Source: Micrococcales bacterium (GTDB taxonomy: Bacteria > Actinomycetota > Actinomycetes > S36-B12 > UBA10799). From it: a DNA stretch of 8,539 nt. Made by a program: the position numbers and the translations under genes. Below are positions 1 through 6,832 of this stretch, piece by piece (position 1 is the first letter of the stretch; each line of letters begins with the position of its first letter). The stretch covers positions 1 to 8,539 of the forward strand of contig JAHEXM010000056.1 in the NCBI GenBank assembly GCA_023252115.1, in the 5' to 3' direction. Below the pieces are notes generated by a model. That model had not been told where the DNA came from and did no database searches. It worked only from the letters and a program-made list of their open reading frames with translations.

Positions 1-552
1 GCAGTACAAGCCCCTCTCTCACCGGTCATCTCCGGCGTCAGGGTTGCTGGTCGCAACATAACGTTCATCTGGCACGAAGGGCTTGGGGGAGTTCCATCAA
101 GCTTCAGCTACCGCTCGCAGCGGTTGCGTAACCAGCGGCCTTTCCAGCGGGCTTGGTCAGGATGGACTTCGGTTGGTACCAACGTGACCAGCGTTGTCCT
201 ACCGAAACCTGGTCCCGTCGTCGGTTACCGCTTTGAAGTCCAGGCAGTCAATGCGACCGGAGCTTCGGCAACGGCACTGGCAGTCTGGAAACTCATTGAC
301 TCAGGTCGGGTGCGAGATTGCCGCAGGGCAAAACCAAATGGCGTGTCTTACACCGGCGACGGCCAGGCCGTAGTCACCTTTGGTCGACCCGCCCGGGCAT
401 GCCAAAAATGGCGGCTAGACGGTGGAGTTCAGAACCCAATCGCAGGCGGAGTCATGTCAATCACCACACCAGCGTTGACCCTCGGGCAACCACATAATGT
501 GCGGCTCATTGCTAGTCCAGCGCGCACACAGTTGGTCCTGCGACGCGGGTAA
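1..552 (+). CDS. Fibronectin type III-like domain protein, C-terminal part (5' end outside window)
   Basis: The frame is open from the first base to a TAA at 550-552, giving 183 residues of a protein whose start lies upstream. A TTG at 124 is inside the domain and is not a credible start. Residues about 5-95 read like one fibronectin type III beta-sandwich: a proline-led first strand (SPVISGVRV), a central Trp (ITFIWHEG), and the typical YRFEVQAVNATGAS strand near the end. The remaining 85 or so residues contain two cysteines (in VRDCRR and RACQKW) and alternating hydrophobic strands, and may be a second beta domain. In Actinobacteria such tandem beta modules usually sit at the C-terminus of secreted or surface proteins, often after an enzyme domain; export and the identity of the N-terminal part are inference. 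It converges on qcrB with 17 bases between the two stop codons. The domain call is fairly secure, the function unknown. Confidence 0.72.
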   Translation, partial: AVQAPLSPVISGVRVAGRNITFIWHEGLGGVPSSFSYRSQRLRNQRPFQRAWSGWTSVGTNVTSVVLPKPGPVVGYRFEVQAVNATGASATALAVWKLIDSGRVRDCRRAKPNGVSYTGDGQAVVTFGRPARACQKWRLDGGVQNPIAGGVMSITTPALTLGQPHNVRLIASPARTQLVLRRG

Positions 553-569
553 GACGTCGGACTAGATGC

Positions 570-2285
570 CTACTTGCTTGGTTCGGCTGGCTCCGCATTG
601 GGATCGTGTAGGACGCCGCCCTCTGGCTCCAATGAGTCGCGGTGCTCAGTGACCAAATGTCCCTCTTCGTAACCGTGCAGGATGTGCGCTTCGGCTGCCG
701 CGAGTTCTTCGGGCGTGGGCTTGGGAATGTTGTCGTCGTAGAACCACCGCGACAGGTGGGCTGTCCGCCGTGCAGCCTTGAGCTTGCGCTTGGACAGCGC
801 CACCCCATTGGCATCTGTCTCGGCTGGAGCCTCGAGCGGGATGTGATCCGTCTTGGACAGGATGACAGCCTTTTCTTCCTCGGACAACGGAGCATGAACC
901 TCGGTGAACTCGCCATCGGGAAGGCGAATGATGGTCCCCGTTTCCCGACCATGCAACAGCTTGTCGCGATCCTTGCGCTGGAGGCCGAGGCACGCACGCT
1001 TCGTTGCAACGAAAGCAAGCGGGGGCACGATGAAGATTGCGAATCGCAGAGTCCAGGTGATCTGGTTGATCGACAGATCGAAGAACTTGGCGATGATGTC
1101 GTTGCCGCCACCAATCCACAGCAGGATGTAGAACGTCAGCGACATGACACCGAGTCCGGTGCGAACTGGCGCATTTCGTGGTCGATCGAGCAGGTCGTGG
1201 TCCTGGTCTTTGTAGCCACGAGTGACCTTGGCCTCGATCATTGGATAGATAGCCATCGCGGTAAGGACCAGACCCATTACGAGCCCACCGGGTATGAAGA
1301 CGTTCCAACTGATCGTGTGACCCCAAGCGGTCGTTTCCCAGTTGGGCATTATTCGAAGCGCACCTTCAAGCCAGCCCATATACCAGTCAGGCTGGGAACC
1401 AGCCGTGATCTGGTCGGGGGTGTATGGCCCGTAAGCCCAAATCGGGTTGATCGTCACGAAACCAGCCATCAGGACCGTGATGCCGAAGACGACGAAGAAG
1501 AATCCACCAGCTTTTGCCGCATACACCGGCAGAACCGGGTAGCCCACGACGTTGTCGTTGGTGCGGCCTTTGCCTGGGTACTGGGTGTGCTTTTGGTACC
1601 AGACGATCATTAAGTGCGCGGTGATGAGCAGCAGGATGATGCCGGGAAGAAGCAAGATGTGGACGCCGTAAAGCCGCGAAATAAAGATGTCCCCGGGGAA
1701 TTCGCCGCCGAAGACGAAGAACTGGATGTAGGTACCCACGACCGGTACCGACAGCATGATTCCTTCGGCAATGCGCAACCCGGTGCCAGACAGCAAGTCA
1801 TCAGGCAGTGAATAGCCCGCGAAACCCTCAACAAAACCCATCGTGAGTAGGCCAACACCAATCGACCAGTTGATCTCACGCGGTTTGCGGAATGCGCCGG
1901 TGAAGAAGACGCGCATGACGTGGATCGACATTGAAGCCACAAACAACATGGCTGCCCAGTGATGGATCTGGCGCAGCAGTAGGCCGCCCCGGATGTCGAA
2001 AGAGATGTCAAGCGTGGAGGCGTAGGCCTCCGACATGCTCAGGCCCTTGAGTGGTGCGTACGAGCCGTTGTAGACGACCTCAGTCATTGAGGGCTTAAAG
2101 AACAGGCTCAGGTAGATCCCCGAAAGCAGCAGGATGATGAAGCTGTACAGCGCCACCTCGCCGAGCATGAACGTCCAGTGATCCGGAAACACTTTGCGTA
2201 GGTTGCGCTTGACGTAGTTGGCAAGCGTCAGCCGCTCATCCAACGCCTCGAGCATCGGGCCTGCTTTATCGACTACGGCGCTCAT
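570..2285 (-). CDS. qcrB: Cytochrome bc1 complex cytochrome b subunit QcrB
   Basis: 571 residues. QcrB is the membrane core of menaquinol:cytochrome c reductase, carrying hemes bL and bH and the Qo and Qi quinone sites. About eight hydrophobic helices are visible between residues 40 and 428. Candidate heme ligands are H108 and H122 in helix B and H209 and H224 in helix D; the 15-residue step in helix D is the b6f-like spacing expected of this group. The Qo-site loop motif is PDWY (299-302), the actinobacterial form of PEWY. After the last helix comes a charged, probably cytoplasmic tail of about 140 residues, which makes the protein somewhat longer than the roughly 550 residues I recall for mycobacterial QcrB. 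The ATG at 2285 overlaps the qcrA stop as ATGA and has GGGAG five bases upstream, which fixes the start. It is the last gene of the ctaE-qcrCAB block. Confidence 0.97.
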   Translation of the reverse strand: MSAVVDKAGPMLEALDERLTLANYVKRNLRKVFPDHWTFMLGEVALYSFIILLLSGIYLSLFFKPSMTEVVYNGSYAPLKGLSMSEAYASTLDISFDIRGGLLLRQIHHWAAMLFVASMSIHVMRVFFTGAFRKPREINWSIGVGLLTMGFVEGFAGYSLPDDLLSGTGLRIAEGIMLSVPVVGTYIQFFVFGGEFPGDIFISRLYGVHILLLPGIILLLITAHLMIVWYQKHTQYPGKGRTNDNVVGYPVLPVYAAKAGGFFFVVFGITVLMAGFVTINPIWAYGPYTPDQITAGSQPDWYMGWLEGALRIMPNWETTAWGHTISWNVFIPGGLVMGLVLTAMAIYPMIEAKVTRGYKDQDHDLLDRPRNAPVRTGLGVMSLTFYILLWIGGGNDIIAKFFDLSINQITWTLRFAIFIVPPLAFVATKRACLGLQRKDRDKLLHGRETGTIIRLPDGEFTEVHAPLSEEEKAVILSKTDHIPLEAPAETDANGVALSKRKLKAARRTAHLSRWFYDDNIPKPTPEELAAAEAHILHGYEEGHLVTEHRDSLEPEGGVLHDPNAEPAEPSK

Positions 2286-3337
2286 GCGCGCTCCCAGAAG
2301 CTAGGTCCGACAGGTTGGTCAAACGCAGTTTGGGCGACGATGAATCCCTCAGCATCTACCGTGATTGGCAGCTGTGGGAGGCGACGTGCGGCCGGACCGA
2401 AGACCACGTTTGCTGAATCAGCCAAGTCAAAAGTGGACTGGTGACATGGACACAGCAGGTGGTGGGTCCGCTGCTCGTATAGAGCAATCGGGCAACCAAC
2501 ATGTGTGCAGATTTTTGAGAAGCACATGATGCCCTGGTAGTCCCAGGGCTGACTGCTCGTTCCGCCTTGCTGGGACTTGATGTCTTCGGGGGCCAACCGA
2601 ACCAAGATGACGACGTCTTTCGCGCGGGCGTTGAGAGTGCCTTGTTCTTCTTGAACAGCCGGCAGTACTGACGGCATGCCCGAGACGATTCCGCCGACTG
2701 GAATGTCGGACGGTCGGACAGGTGCCTCTGTCGGGTCCAAGACCACGCGCATCCCTGGCCTCCACAAAGTGGTGTAAAGGCTGTCGGAGGGCAGCGGGCC
2801 GAGGTCGCGAAGGATGACAATCAGCGGGATTGGGAACAGCGACATTGCCATCAGCAATGAGCGGCGCACGATCTTGCGCTGGGCGAATCCGGACTCATCT
2901 GCGCCTGCCCAGAACTGCTCGAGGGCTTCTTCGCGGGCCTCGGGGGGTGATGCCAGCGGGTGACGCATCTGAGTAACTTCGCCACCAAACATGAGCTTCT
3001 TGGCCCACTGGATAGCGCCGACGCCGATGAAGAAGGCAGCCAGACCAAAGGTCAGTCCCAGAGCCAGGTTGCTCGCGCTCCAGGCCCCGAAGAACGGGAT
3101 CGGGAGGTAGGCGTCAATAGGGATCTGCACGTAGCAAATGCAGAAGGCCACTGTTGCCAGCGCTGAGAGGCCAAAGCAAGTGGCAACCTGGTGCTCGGCG
3201 CGTTTGGCTGCTTTGGGGTCGACGTCTGTACGTCGCGCGCCATGCGGAGGCAGGTCCGGGTTCGCCACAAAGGGGGGCTTGACGACCTGGGTGCTTGAGC
3301 CAGTCTCGCCAGCTATTGCATTGTCGGTGTCGCTCAT
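2282..3337 (-). CDS. qcrA: Cytochrome bc1 complex Rieske iron-sulfur subunit QcrA
   Basis: 351 residues from the ATG at 3337. QcrA takes one electron from menaquinol at the QcrB Qo site through its 2Fe-2S cluster and passes it to QcrC. Cluster ligands are visible as CTH (C277, H279) and CPCH (C296, H299); the second cysteines (C282, C298) are placed for the stabilising disulfide, and a GPAARRLPQLP stretch follows as the proline-rich loop. Three hydrophobic segments (about 52-70, 90-110 and 158-177) precede the Rieske domain; this three-helix form is actinobacterial, unlike the single-anchor mitochondrial type. The frame extends upstream to an ATG at 3358, but that start has no Shine-Dalgarno sequence and lies inside qcrC. 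The ATG at 3337 has GAAGG just upstream and overlaps the qcrC stop as ATGA, so I prefer it. It overlaps qcrB the same way. Confidence 0.96.
   Translation of the reverse strand: MSDTDNAIAGETGSSTQVVKPPFVANPDLPPHGARRTDVDPKAAKRAEHQVATCFGLSALATVAFCICYVQIPIDAYLPIPFFGAWSASNLALGLTFGLAAFFIGVGAIQWAKKLMFGGEVTQMRHPLASPPEAREEALEQFWAGADESGFAQRKIVRRSLLMAMSLFPIPLIVILRDLGPLPSDSLYTTLWRPGMRVVLDPTEAPVRPSDIPVGGIVSGMPSVLPAVQEEQGTLNARAKDVVILVRLAPEDIKSQQGGTSSQPWDYQGIMCFSKICTHVGCPIALYEQRTHHLLCPCHQSTFDLADSANVVFGPAARRLPQLPITVDAEGFIVAQTAFDQPVGPSFWERA
2291..2295 (-). promoter_or_regulatory. Ribosome binding site of qcrB
   Basis: On the minus strand this reads GGGAG, five bases before the qcrB ATG and inside the last codons of qcrA. 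It supports the ATGA-overlap start and suggests that qcrB can recruit ribosomes itself as well as by translational coupling. Confidence 0.7.
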
Positions 3338-4128
3338 CGAACCTTCGCCCCAATCCATACAGCTGCCGCGATCAAGGCCAACAGCCCACCGATCCAGACG
3401 AACAGACCTTCAGAGACCGGCCCGACGCTTCCGAGAGACCAACCACCAGGGTTGGGCTCGGTGCGGATGTTTTCAATGAACTTGATGACTGCTTGCTTGT
3501 CCGAAGGAGTCAGCGTTTGGTCACTAAAGACCGGCATGTTTTCGGGTCCGGTCAGCATGGCCTCATAAATCTCCTGCGGTGAAGCACTCATCAGGTTCGG
3601 GGCGTATGCGCCCTGTGAGAGCGCGCCACCGGCGCCAGCGAAGTTGTGGCACTGGGTGCAGTTCGTACGGAAGATCTGCCCACCCAGCGCCAAATCAGCT
3701 CCGGCGTAGTCAAGGTCTTTCGCTGTGGGGATCTGTGGCCCGGGTGACAGCGAGGCCACGAAGGCCGCTAAGGCTGCAATCTGCGTGTCGTTGTACTGGA
3801 TCTTCTTTTCCGGCGCCTGCACACCCGGCACTGCCAGTGGCATGCGGCCGGTCGAGAGCTGGAAGTCGGCAGCCGCTGAGCCAACACCAATCAAGGTCGG
3901 CGCATTCTGCGTACCTTGAGCGCCAAGCCCATGGCAGCTCGAGCAGCCTTCTTGGAACAGCTTGTGGCCAGCAGTTACCTGTGCCTGGGTCGCAGCAGTG
4001 TCGGTTGCAGCGTCAGCCGTCGTGGCCTGACCTACTGCGGCATAAACAACACCGAGCATTGCCAGGACAATCAGCAGCATCACGATTGGTGCTGCCGGGT
4101 GTCTGCGGCTTCTTGCGAGGGTCTTCAC
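3334..4128 (-). CDS. qcrC: Cytochrome bc1 complex diheme cytochrome c subunit QcrC
   Basis: 264 residues. QcrC carries electrons from the Rieske protein to the CuA centre of the aa3 oxidase; its two heme domains replace the c1 plus soluble cytochrome c of other bacteria. Two c-type heme motifs are present, CSSCH (62-66) and CTQCH (157-161). Probable axial methionines are M96 (in GRMPLAV) and M198 (in ENMPVF). A hydrophobic segment near residues 14-34 acts as an uncleaved anchor or signal, and a second at about 240-260 anchors the C-terminus, so the heme domains face outside. The start is a GTG at 4128. There is no ATG between it and the in-frame stop at 4180-4182, and no good Shine-Dalgarno sequence: a GC-rich GGGGCCCC palindrome sits right upstream. 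The next ATG (residue 17) would cut the N-terminal helix. It lies 51 bases after ctaE and overlaps qcrA as ATGA. Confidence 0.95.
   Translation of the reverse strand: MKTLARSRRHPAAPIVMLLIVLAMLGVVYAAVGQATTADAATDTAATQAQVTAGHKLFQEGCSSCHGLGAQGTQNAPTLIGVGSAAADFQLSTGRMPLAVPGVQAPEKKIQYNDTQIAALAAFVASLSPGPQIPTAKDLDYAGADLALGGQIFRTNCTQCHNFAGAGGALSQGAYAPNLMSASPQEIYEAMLTGPENMPVFSDQTLTPSDKQAVIKFIENIRTEPNPGGWSLGSVGPVSEGLFVWIGGLLALIAAAVWIGAKVR
3342..3346 (-). promoter_or_regulatory. Ribosome binding site deciding the qcrA start
   Basis: GAAGG on the minus strand, four bases before the ATG at 3337. It favours the 351-residue QcrA over the 358-residue version starting at 3358, which has no comparable site upstream. 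Confidence 0.6.
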
Positions 4129-4179
4129 CGGGGGGCCCCGATCTGTCGTCCGGTCACGTGTGAACCAGGGGAGTAAGGA

Positions 4180-4794
4180 TCACTTCAGGATGTAGATCGT
4201 TGCGAACAGGGCAATCCAGACAATGTCAACGAAGTGCCAGTAGTACGAGACCACAATTGCCGACGTTGCCTGTTCGTGGGTAAAACGCTTTGTTGCATAG
4301 GTGCGAGCAAGCACGAAGAGGAAGGCAATGAGCCCGCCGGTTACGTGCATGCCGTGGAAACCAGTAGTGAGGTAGAAGACGGAGCCATACGGAGAGGACG
4401 AGATCGTGAGTCCATCGCTGATCAATCCCAGGTATTCCTTGACCTGACCGCCGATGAAGATCGAGCCCATGATGAACGTGATGATGAACCACATCCGGAG
4501 CTTGACTCGGTCCCCGCGCTCCGCGGCAAAAACACCGAGCTGGCAGGTCACCGAGCTGAGCACCAAAATCGTGGTGGTACATGCCGCAAAAGGCACGTCG
4601 AGCAGTGCTGACTGCTCTTTCCAGATCTCGGGGTTGACCGACCTCAACGTGAAATACATCGCGAATAGGGCCGCGAAGAACATGAGCTCAGAGGCGAGCC
4701 AAATGATCGTTCCGACAGCGACCATGTTGGGTCGATTGATGGGCGCGCGGGCGCGCGTGTTGTCTATTGCTGTTGCGGTCGCCACGGCGCGCAT
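4180..4794 (-). CDS. ctaE: Cytochrome c oxidase subunit III CtaE
   Basis: 204 residues, the usual length for actinobacterial CtaE. It is an integral membrane subunit of the aa3-type cytochrome c oxidase that supports the catalytic subunit CtaD. The protein matches my memory of mycobacterial CtaE along its whole length: NRPNMVxVGTIxWLxSELMFF near the N-terminus (20-40) with the conserved glutamate E36, [12 protein letters not shown] (84-95), [19 protein letters not shown] (136-154) and [14 protein letters not shown] (184-197). Five membrane helices can be drawn, the two-helix-truncated form common in bacteria. The ATG at 4794 is the only start giving the normal N-terminus, although no strong Shine-Dalgarno sequence precedes it. 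It is the first gene of the leftward ctaE-qcrCAB block, divergent from the receiver-trpD operon. The genes ctaC, ctaD and ctaF are not in the window. Confidence 0.97.
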   Translation of the reverse strand: MRAVATATAIDNTRARAPINRPNMVAVGTIIWLASELMFFAALFAMYFTLRSVNPEIWKEQSALLDVPFAACTTTILVLSSVTCQLGVFAAERGDRVKLRMWFIITFIMGSIFIGGQVKEYLGLISDGLTISSSPYGSVFYLTTGFHGMHVTGGLIAFLFVLARTYATKRFTHEQATSAIVVSYYWHFVDIVWIALFATIYILK

Positions 4795-4814
4795 ACTGCC
4801 AGGTATCGGCGCCT

Positions 4815-4843
4815 AATACAGCCTGACCCCCCGTATCTTGCAA
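4815..4843 (-). promoter_or_regulatory. Candidate promoter for ctaE-qcrCAB
   Basis: On the minus strand, TTGCAA (4838-4843) and TGTATT (4815-4820) are separated by exactly 17 bases. Each matches the sigma70-type consensus at four of six positions. Transcription would begin near 4808 and leave a leader of about 14 bases before the ctaE ATG. The spacing is right but the boxes are weak, so this is only a candidate. Confidence 0.35.
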
Positions 4844-4911
4844 ACGTGTCGCAATCCACATACAAAACGGGCAATCCCACCGGCGATTCGCTAGGGGCTT
4901 TGGCGCCGGAA

Positions 4912-4949
4912 TTGTCGACCCGATCCGGGGCAGTGGCGAGAGTCGACAA
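4912..4949. repeat. Inverted repeat TTGTCGAC / GTCGACAA in the divergent promoter region
   Basis: Left arm TTGTCGAC at 4912-4919, right arm GTCGACAA at 4942-4949, with 22 bases between. Each arm contains the palindrome GTCGAC, and the two palindromes are 28 bases apart. It could be a pair of operator sites for a regulator of one or both operons. An 8-base match in a region of this size could also arise by chance. Confidence 0.35.
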
Positions 4950-5050
4950 AGTGCCAGTCATCCGCAGTAGCATCGGCATAACGGCGTTTCGCTTCAGACT
5001 TGCCTCGTTCCGAATCGTTGAAAGTGCTCCATCCGACTAGCAAGCTGCCT

Positions 5051-5055
5051 GGGAG
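5051..5055 (+). promoter_or_regulatory. Ribosome binding site deciding the receiver-gene start
   Basis: GGGAG lies six bases before the ATG at 5062 and only three before the in-frame GTG at 5059. The spacing favours the ATG. Confidence 0.6.
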
Positions 5056-5061
5056 ATAGTG

Positions 5062-5496
5062 ATGGGAAGTTCGTCTCGGACCGACAAGTCACTCACCGTG
5101 TTGGTTTACAGCAACGACGCGAATACTCGGGCGTCCGTTCTGGCCGCAATGGGTCCCAGGGTTGCACCGGAACTGCCCCGCATTGAATACATAGAGTGCG
5201 CAACGGAACCCGTGGTCATCCGGAATATGGACAAGGGCGGCATTGACCTCGCGATTTTGGACGGCGAAGCTGCGCCCGCCGGCGGACTCGGGATCGCCCG
5301 GCAACTCAAAGACGAGATCTACCAGTGCCCGCCCATTCTGGCTTTGATCGGCCGGCCGCAAGATGCGTGGCTCGCAACCTGGTCACGGGCCGACGGAGTG
5401 GTGTCGCATCCGCTTGACCCCATGCAGGTCGCTGATGCGGCTGCCAGCCTCCTCCGCCAACGCCTTGCATCTGGACTTAGTACCGTTTCTGCATGA
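5062..5496 (+). CDS. Atypical receiver-domain (CheY-like) protein
   Basis: 144 residues from the ATG at 5062. The fold pattern is that of a stand-alone response-regulator receiver: strand 1 LTVLVYSND (11-19), strand 3 IDLAILD (61-67) ending in the usual phospho-acceptor position D67, strand 4 PILALIG (91-97) and strand 5 GVVSHPLDP (112-120). There is no room for a DNA-binding or other output domain. Key positions are degenerate: the strand 1 acidic pair is N18-D19, the conserved Thr/Ser after strand 4 is not obvious, and the invariant Lys before the proline of strand 5 is H116. Normal phosphorylation-driven switching is therefore doubtful, and it may be a pseudo-receiver. The frame overlaps trpD as ATGA, so it is the first gene of the trpD operon. 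No histidine kinase is nearby. The family call is fairly good; the role is unknown. Confidence 0.72.
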   Translation: MGSSSRTDKSLTVLVYSNDANTRASVLAAMGPRVAPELPRIEYIECATEPVVIRNMDKGGIDLAILDGEAAPAGGLGIARQLKDEIYQCPPILALIGRPQDAWLATWSRADGVVSHPLDPMQVADAAASLLRQRLASGLSTVSA

Positions 5497-6566
5497 CGAC
5501 TCACATCTGGCCGGATCTGTTGGGCCAGCTTCTGGCTGGCAGTGACCTCACGAGTGCCGAGACCTCGTGGGCGATGGGCCAAATCATGGATGGTCAAACA
5601 ACCGGAGCTCAATTTGGTGCCTTCGTTGCTGCGCTGCGAGCTAAAGGCGAGACCGCCACTGAGGTCGAGGGATTCGTCGAGCAAATGCTCAAGCACACGA
5701 TCCTGGTCGACGTTGACGGCCCGATTTTGGATGTGGTCGGTACTGGTGGCGACCTGGCCCACACCGTAAACATCTCGAGTATGAGCGCGATGGTGGCAGC
5801 GGCAGCTGGCGCACGAGTGGTCAAGCATGGAAACCGCGCGGCAAGTTCACAGTGCGGTTCGGCTGACTTGTTGGCAGAGCTGGGCGTGGTCATCGATTTG
5901 CCGGGTGAGCGGGTTTCCGATTGCGTTGACGAAATTGGTATCGGGTTCTGCTTTGCACCGGTCTTCCATCCATCGCTGCGACATGCCGGACCGCATCGGA
6001 AGGAGATCGGCGTCCCAACGGTCTTTAACATCCTTGGGCCGCTGGCAAATCCTGCGCGCCCTGACGCGATGTTGGTCGGGTCGGCGAACCTGCCATTGGC
6101 GCCAGTCATGGCTCAGGTACTTGCCGATCAAGGGACCAGCTCTTTGGTTGTCCGTGGTCTCGATGGCCTAGACGAAGTAACCGTCTTTGATAACACTCAA
6201 GTGTGGGACGTAACAGGCGATCGCGCGTCAGCAGCGGACGACGAGATCGACATCAGCGCTCTTGGGATTGCGCCTGCACTACCTGAAGCACTGCGCGGCG
6301 GCGATGCTAAAGAAAATGCCCGCATCACACGTGCGGTTTTTGGTGGCGAAACCGACGGCCCACTTCTGGCCGTGCGCGATGCCGTTGCGATCAATGCAGC
6401 CGCGGCATTGGTTGCCTGGGACTCGATCGGTTTATCGGCATCAACGAGCGACATCACTTCGCGAATCGCAGCGACTTTGCCGCGTGCTCATGATGCGATC
6501 GAATCTGGAACGGCGCAGGCTTTGTTGGACCGTTGGATTGAGGTCTCCGGGCAACTGGCAGGATGA
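5493..6566 (+). CDS. trpD: Anthranilate phosphoribosyltransferase TrpD
   Basis: 357 residues, full length. TrpD joins anthranilate to phosphoribosyl pyrophosphate, the second step of tryptophan synthesis from chorismate, in the cytoplasm. The PRPP-binding glycine loop GTGGD is at 83-87, followed by NISSM (93-97). The KHGNRAASSQCGSAD stretch (111-125) and HPSLRHAGPHRKEIGVPTVF (159-178) form the anthranilate and PRPP sites. NILGPLANPARP (179-190) is the conserved linker, and the metal-binding acidic pair D227-E228 lies in GLDGLDEVT. An alpha-helical N-terminal domain (about 1-70) precedes the phosphoribosyltransferase domain, as expected. The start is the ATG overlapping the receiver-gene stop; it has no clear Shine-Dalgarno sequence of its own, so translational coupling is likely. 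No other trp genes are in the window. I see no attenuator-like leader with tandem Trp codons upstream of the operon. Confidence 0.96.
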   Translation: MTTHIWPDLLGQLLAGSDLTSAETSWAMGQIMDGQTTGAQFGAFVAALRAKGETATEVEGFVEQMLKHTILVDVDGPILDVVGTGGDLAHTVNISSMSAMVAAAAGARVVKHGNRAASSQCGSADLLAELGVVIDLPGERVSDCVDEIGIGFCFAPVFHPSLRHAGPHRKEIGVPTVFNILGPLANPARPDAMLVGSANLPLAPVMAQVLADQGTSSLVVRGLDGLDEVTVFDNTQVWDVTGDRASAADDEIDISALGIAPALPEALRGGDAKENARITRAVFGGETDGPLLAVRDAVAINAAAALVAWDSIGLSASTSDITSRIAATLPRAHDAIESGTAQALLDRWIEVSGQLAG

Positions 6567-6832
6567 CGTTCGTGGTCACCTTGCCTACTGCCGATACCCG
6601 TTGGCGTTGCTCTCGATGCGGCAATCTGACGCGATTCGATGTTCAACGCACCACCCGAGTCCGTGAGTACTGGCACGCCGACCTGGCGGGTGAACCAAGC
6701 GTCGAGGAGTCAACAGTTCTTGCCGAAGAGATCGAATCCGTCCAATGCCGTTGGTGTGGTGCCACCGATTCCATCGAGTTGGTTCCGCGAGTGCTTGACT
6801 CGGATGACGCCAAGGACAGCGCCGCAACATGA
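6563..6832 (+). CDS. Small zinc-ribbon-like protein with two CxxC motifs
   Basis: 89 residues. Two cysteine pairs, CSRC (C16, C19) and CRWC (C62, C65), are spaced as a four-cysteine zinc ribbon or rubredoxin-like knuckle. Each is followed by glycine (CG), as in treble-clef and zinc-ribbon knuckles. Between them lies a charged stretch with an acidic run (EPSVEESTVLAEEIE). The C-terminal 20 residues are acidic and probably disordered. There is no signal peptide or membrane segment, so it should be cytoplasmic. I recall similar short uncharacterised proteins in other actinobacteria but cannot name a family. Its start overlaps the trpD stop as ATGA and its stop overlaps the next start in the same way, so it is embedded in a coupled operon and is very likely a real gene. 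Metal binding is inferred from the cysteines; the function is unknown. Confidence 0.8.
   Translation: MTFVVTLPTADTRWRCSRCGNLTRFDVQRTTRVREYWHADLAGEPSVEESTVLAEEIESVQCRWCGATDSIELVPRVLDSDDAKDSAAT

Larger units (their letters stand above)
4795..5061. other. Divergent intergenic region between ctaE and the receiver gene
   Basis: These 267 bases separate the two divergent operons and must hold promoters for both. I see a weak candidate promoter facing ctaE and an 8-base inverted repeat with GTCGAC cores at 4912-4949. I could not find a convincing pair of promoter boxes facing the receiver gene. Small open frames on both strands here lack ribosome binding sites and are not called. No tRNA or terminator is visible. 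Confidence 0.7.

Noticed and set aside
642..1613. 323-codon open frame on the plus strand opposite qcrB
   Set aside because: It is antisense to an unmistakable, full-length QcrB. The product has no recognisable domain, and long mirror frames are expected opposite GC-rich coding sequence.
3338..3358. Longer QcrA start at 3358
   Set aside because: It adds seven residues without a Shine-Dalgarno sequence. The ATG at 3337 has GAAGG upstream and the ATGA overlap seen at the other junctions.
4880..4909. CCGGCG / CGCCGG stem in the intergenic region as a terminator or riboswitch
   Set aside because: Only six base pairs with an 18-base loop and no following U-run; within chance for GC-rich DNA.
4764..4979. 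71-codon minus-strand frame running into the start of ctaE
   Set aside because: It is out of frame with ctaE, overlaps its N-terminus, resembles nothing and lacks a ribosome binding site.
4846..5040. 64-codon GTG-start frame in the ctaE/receiver intergenic region
   Set aside because: It has no ribosome binding site, a non-descript product and sits in the divergent promoter region; I could not support it as a gene.
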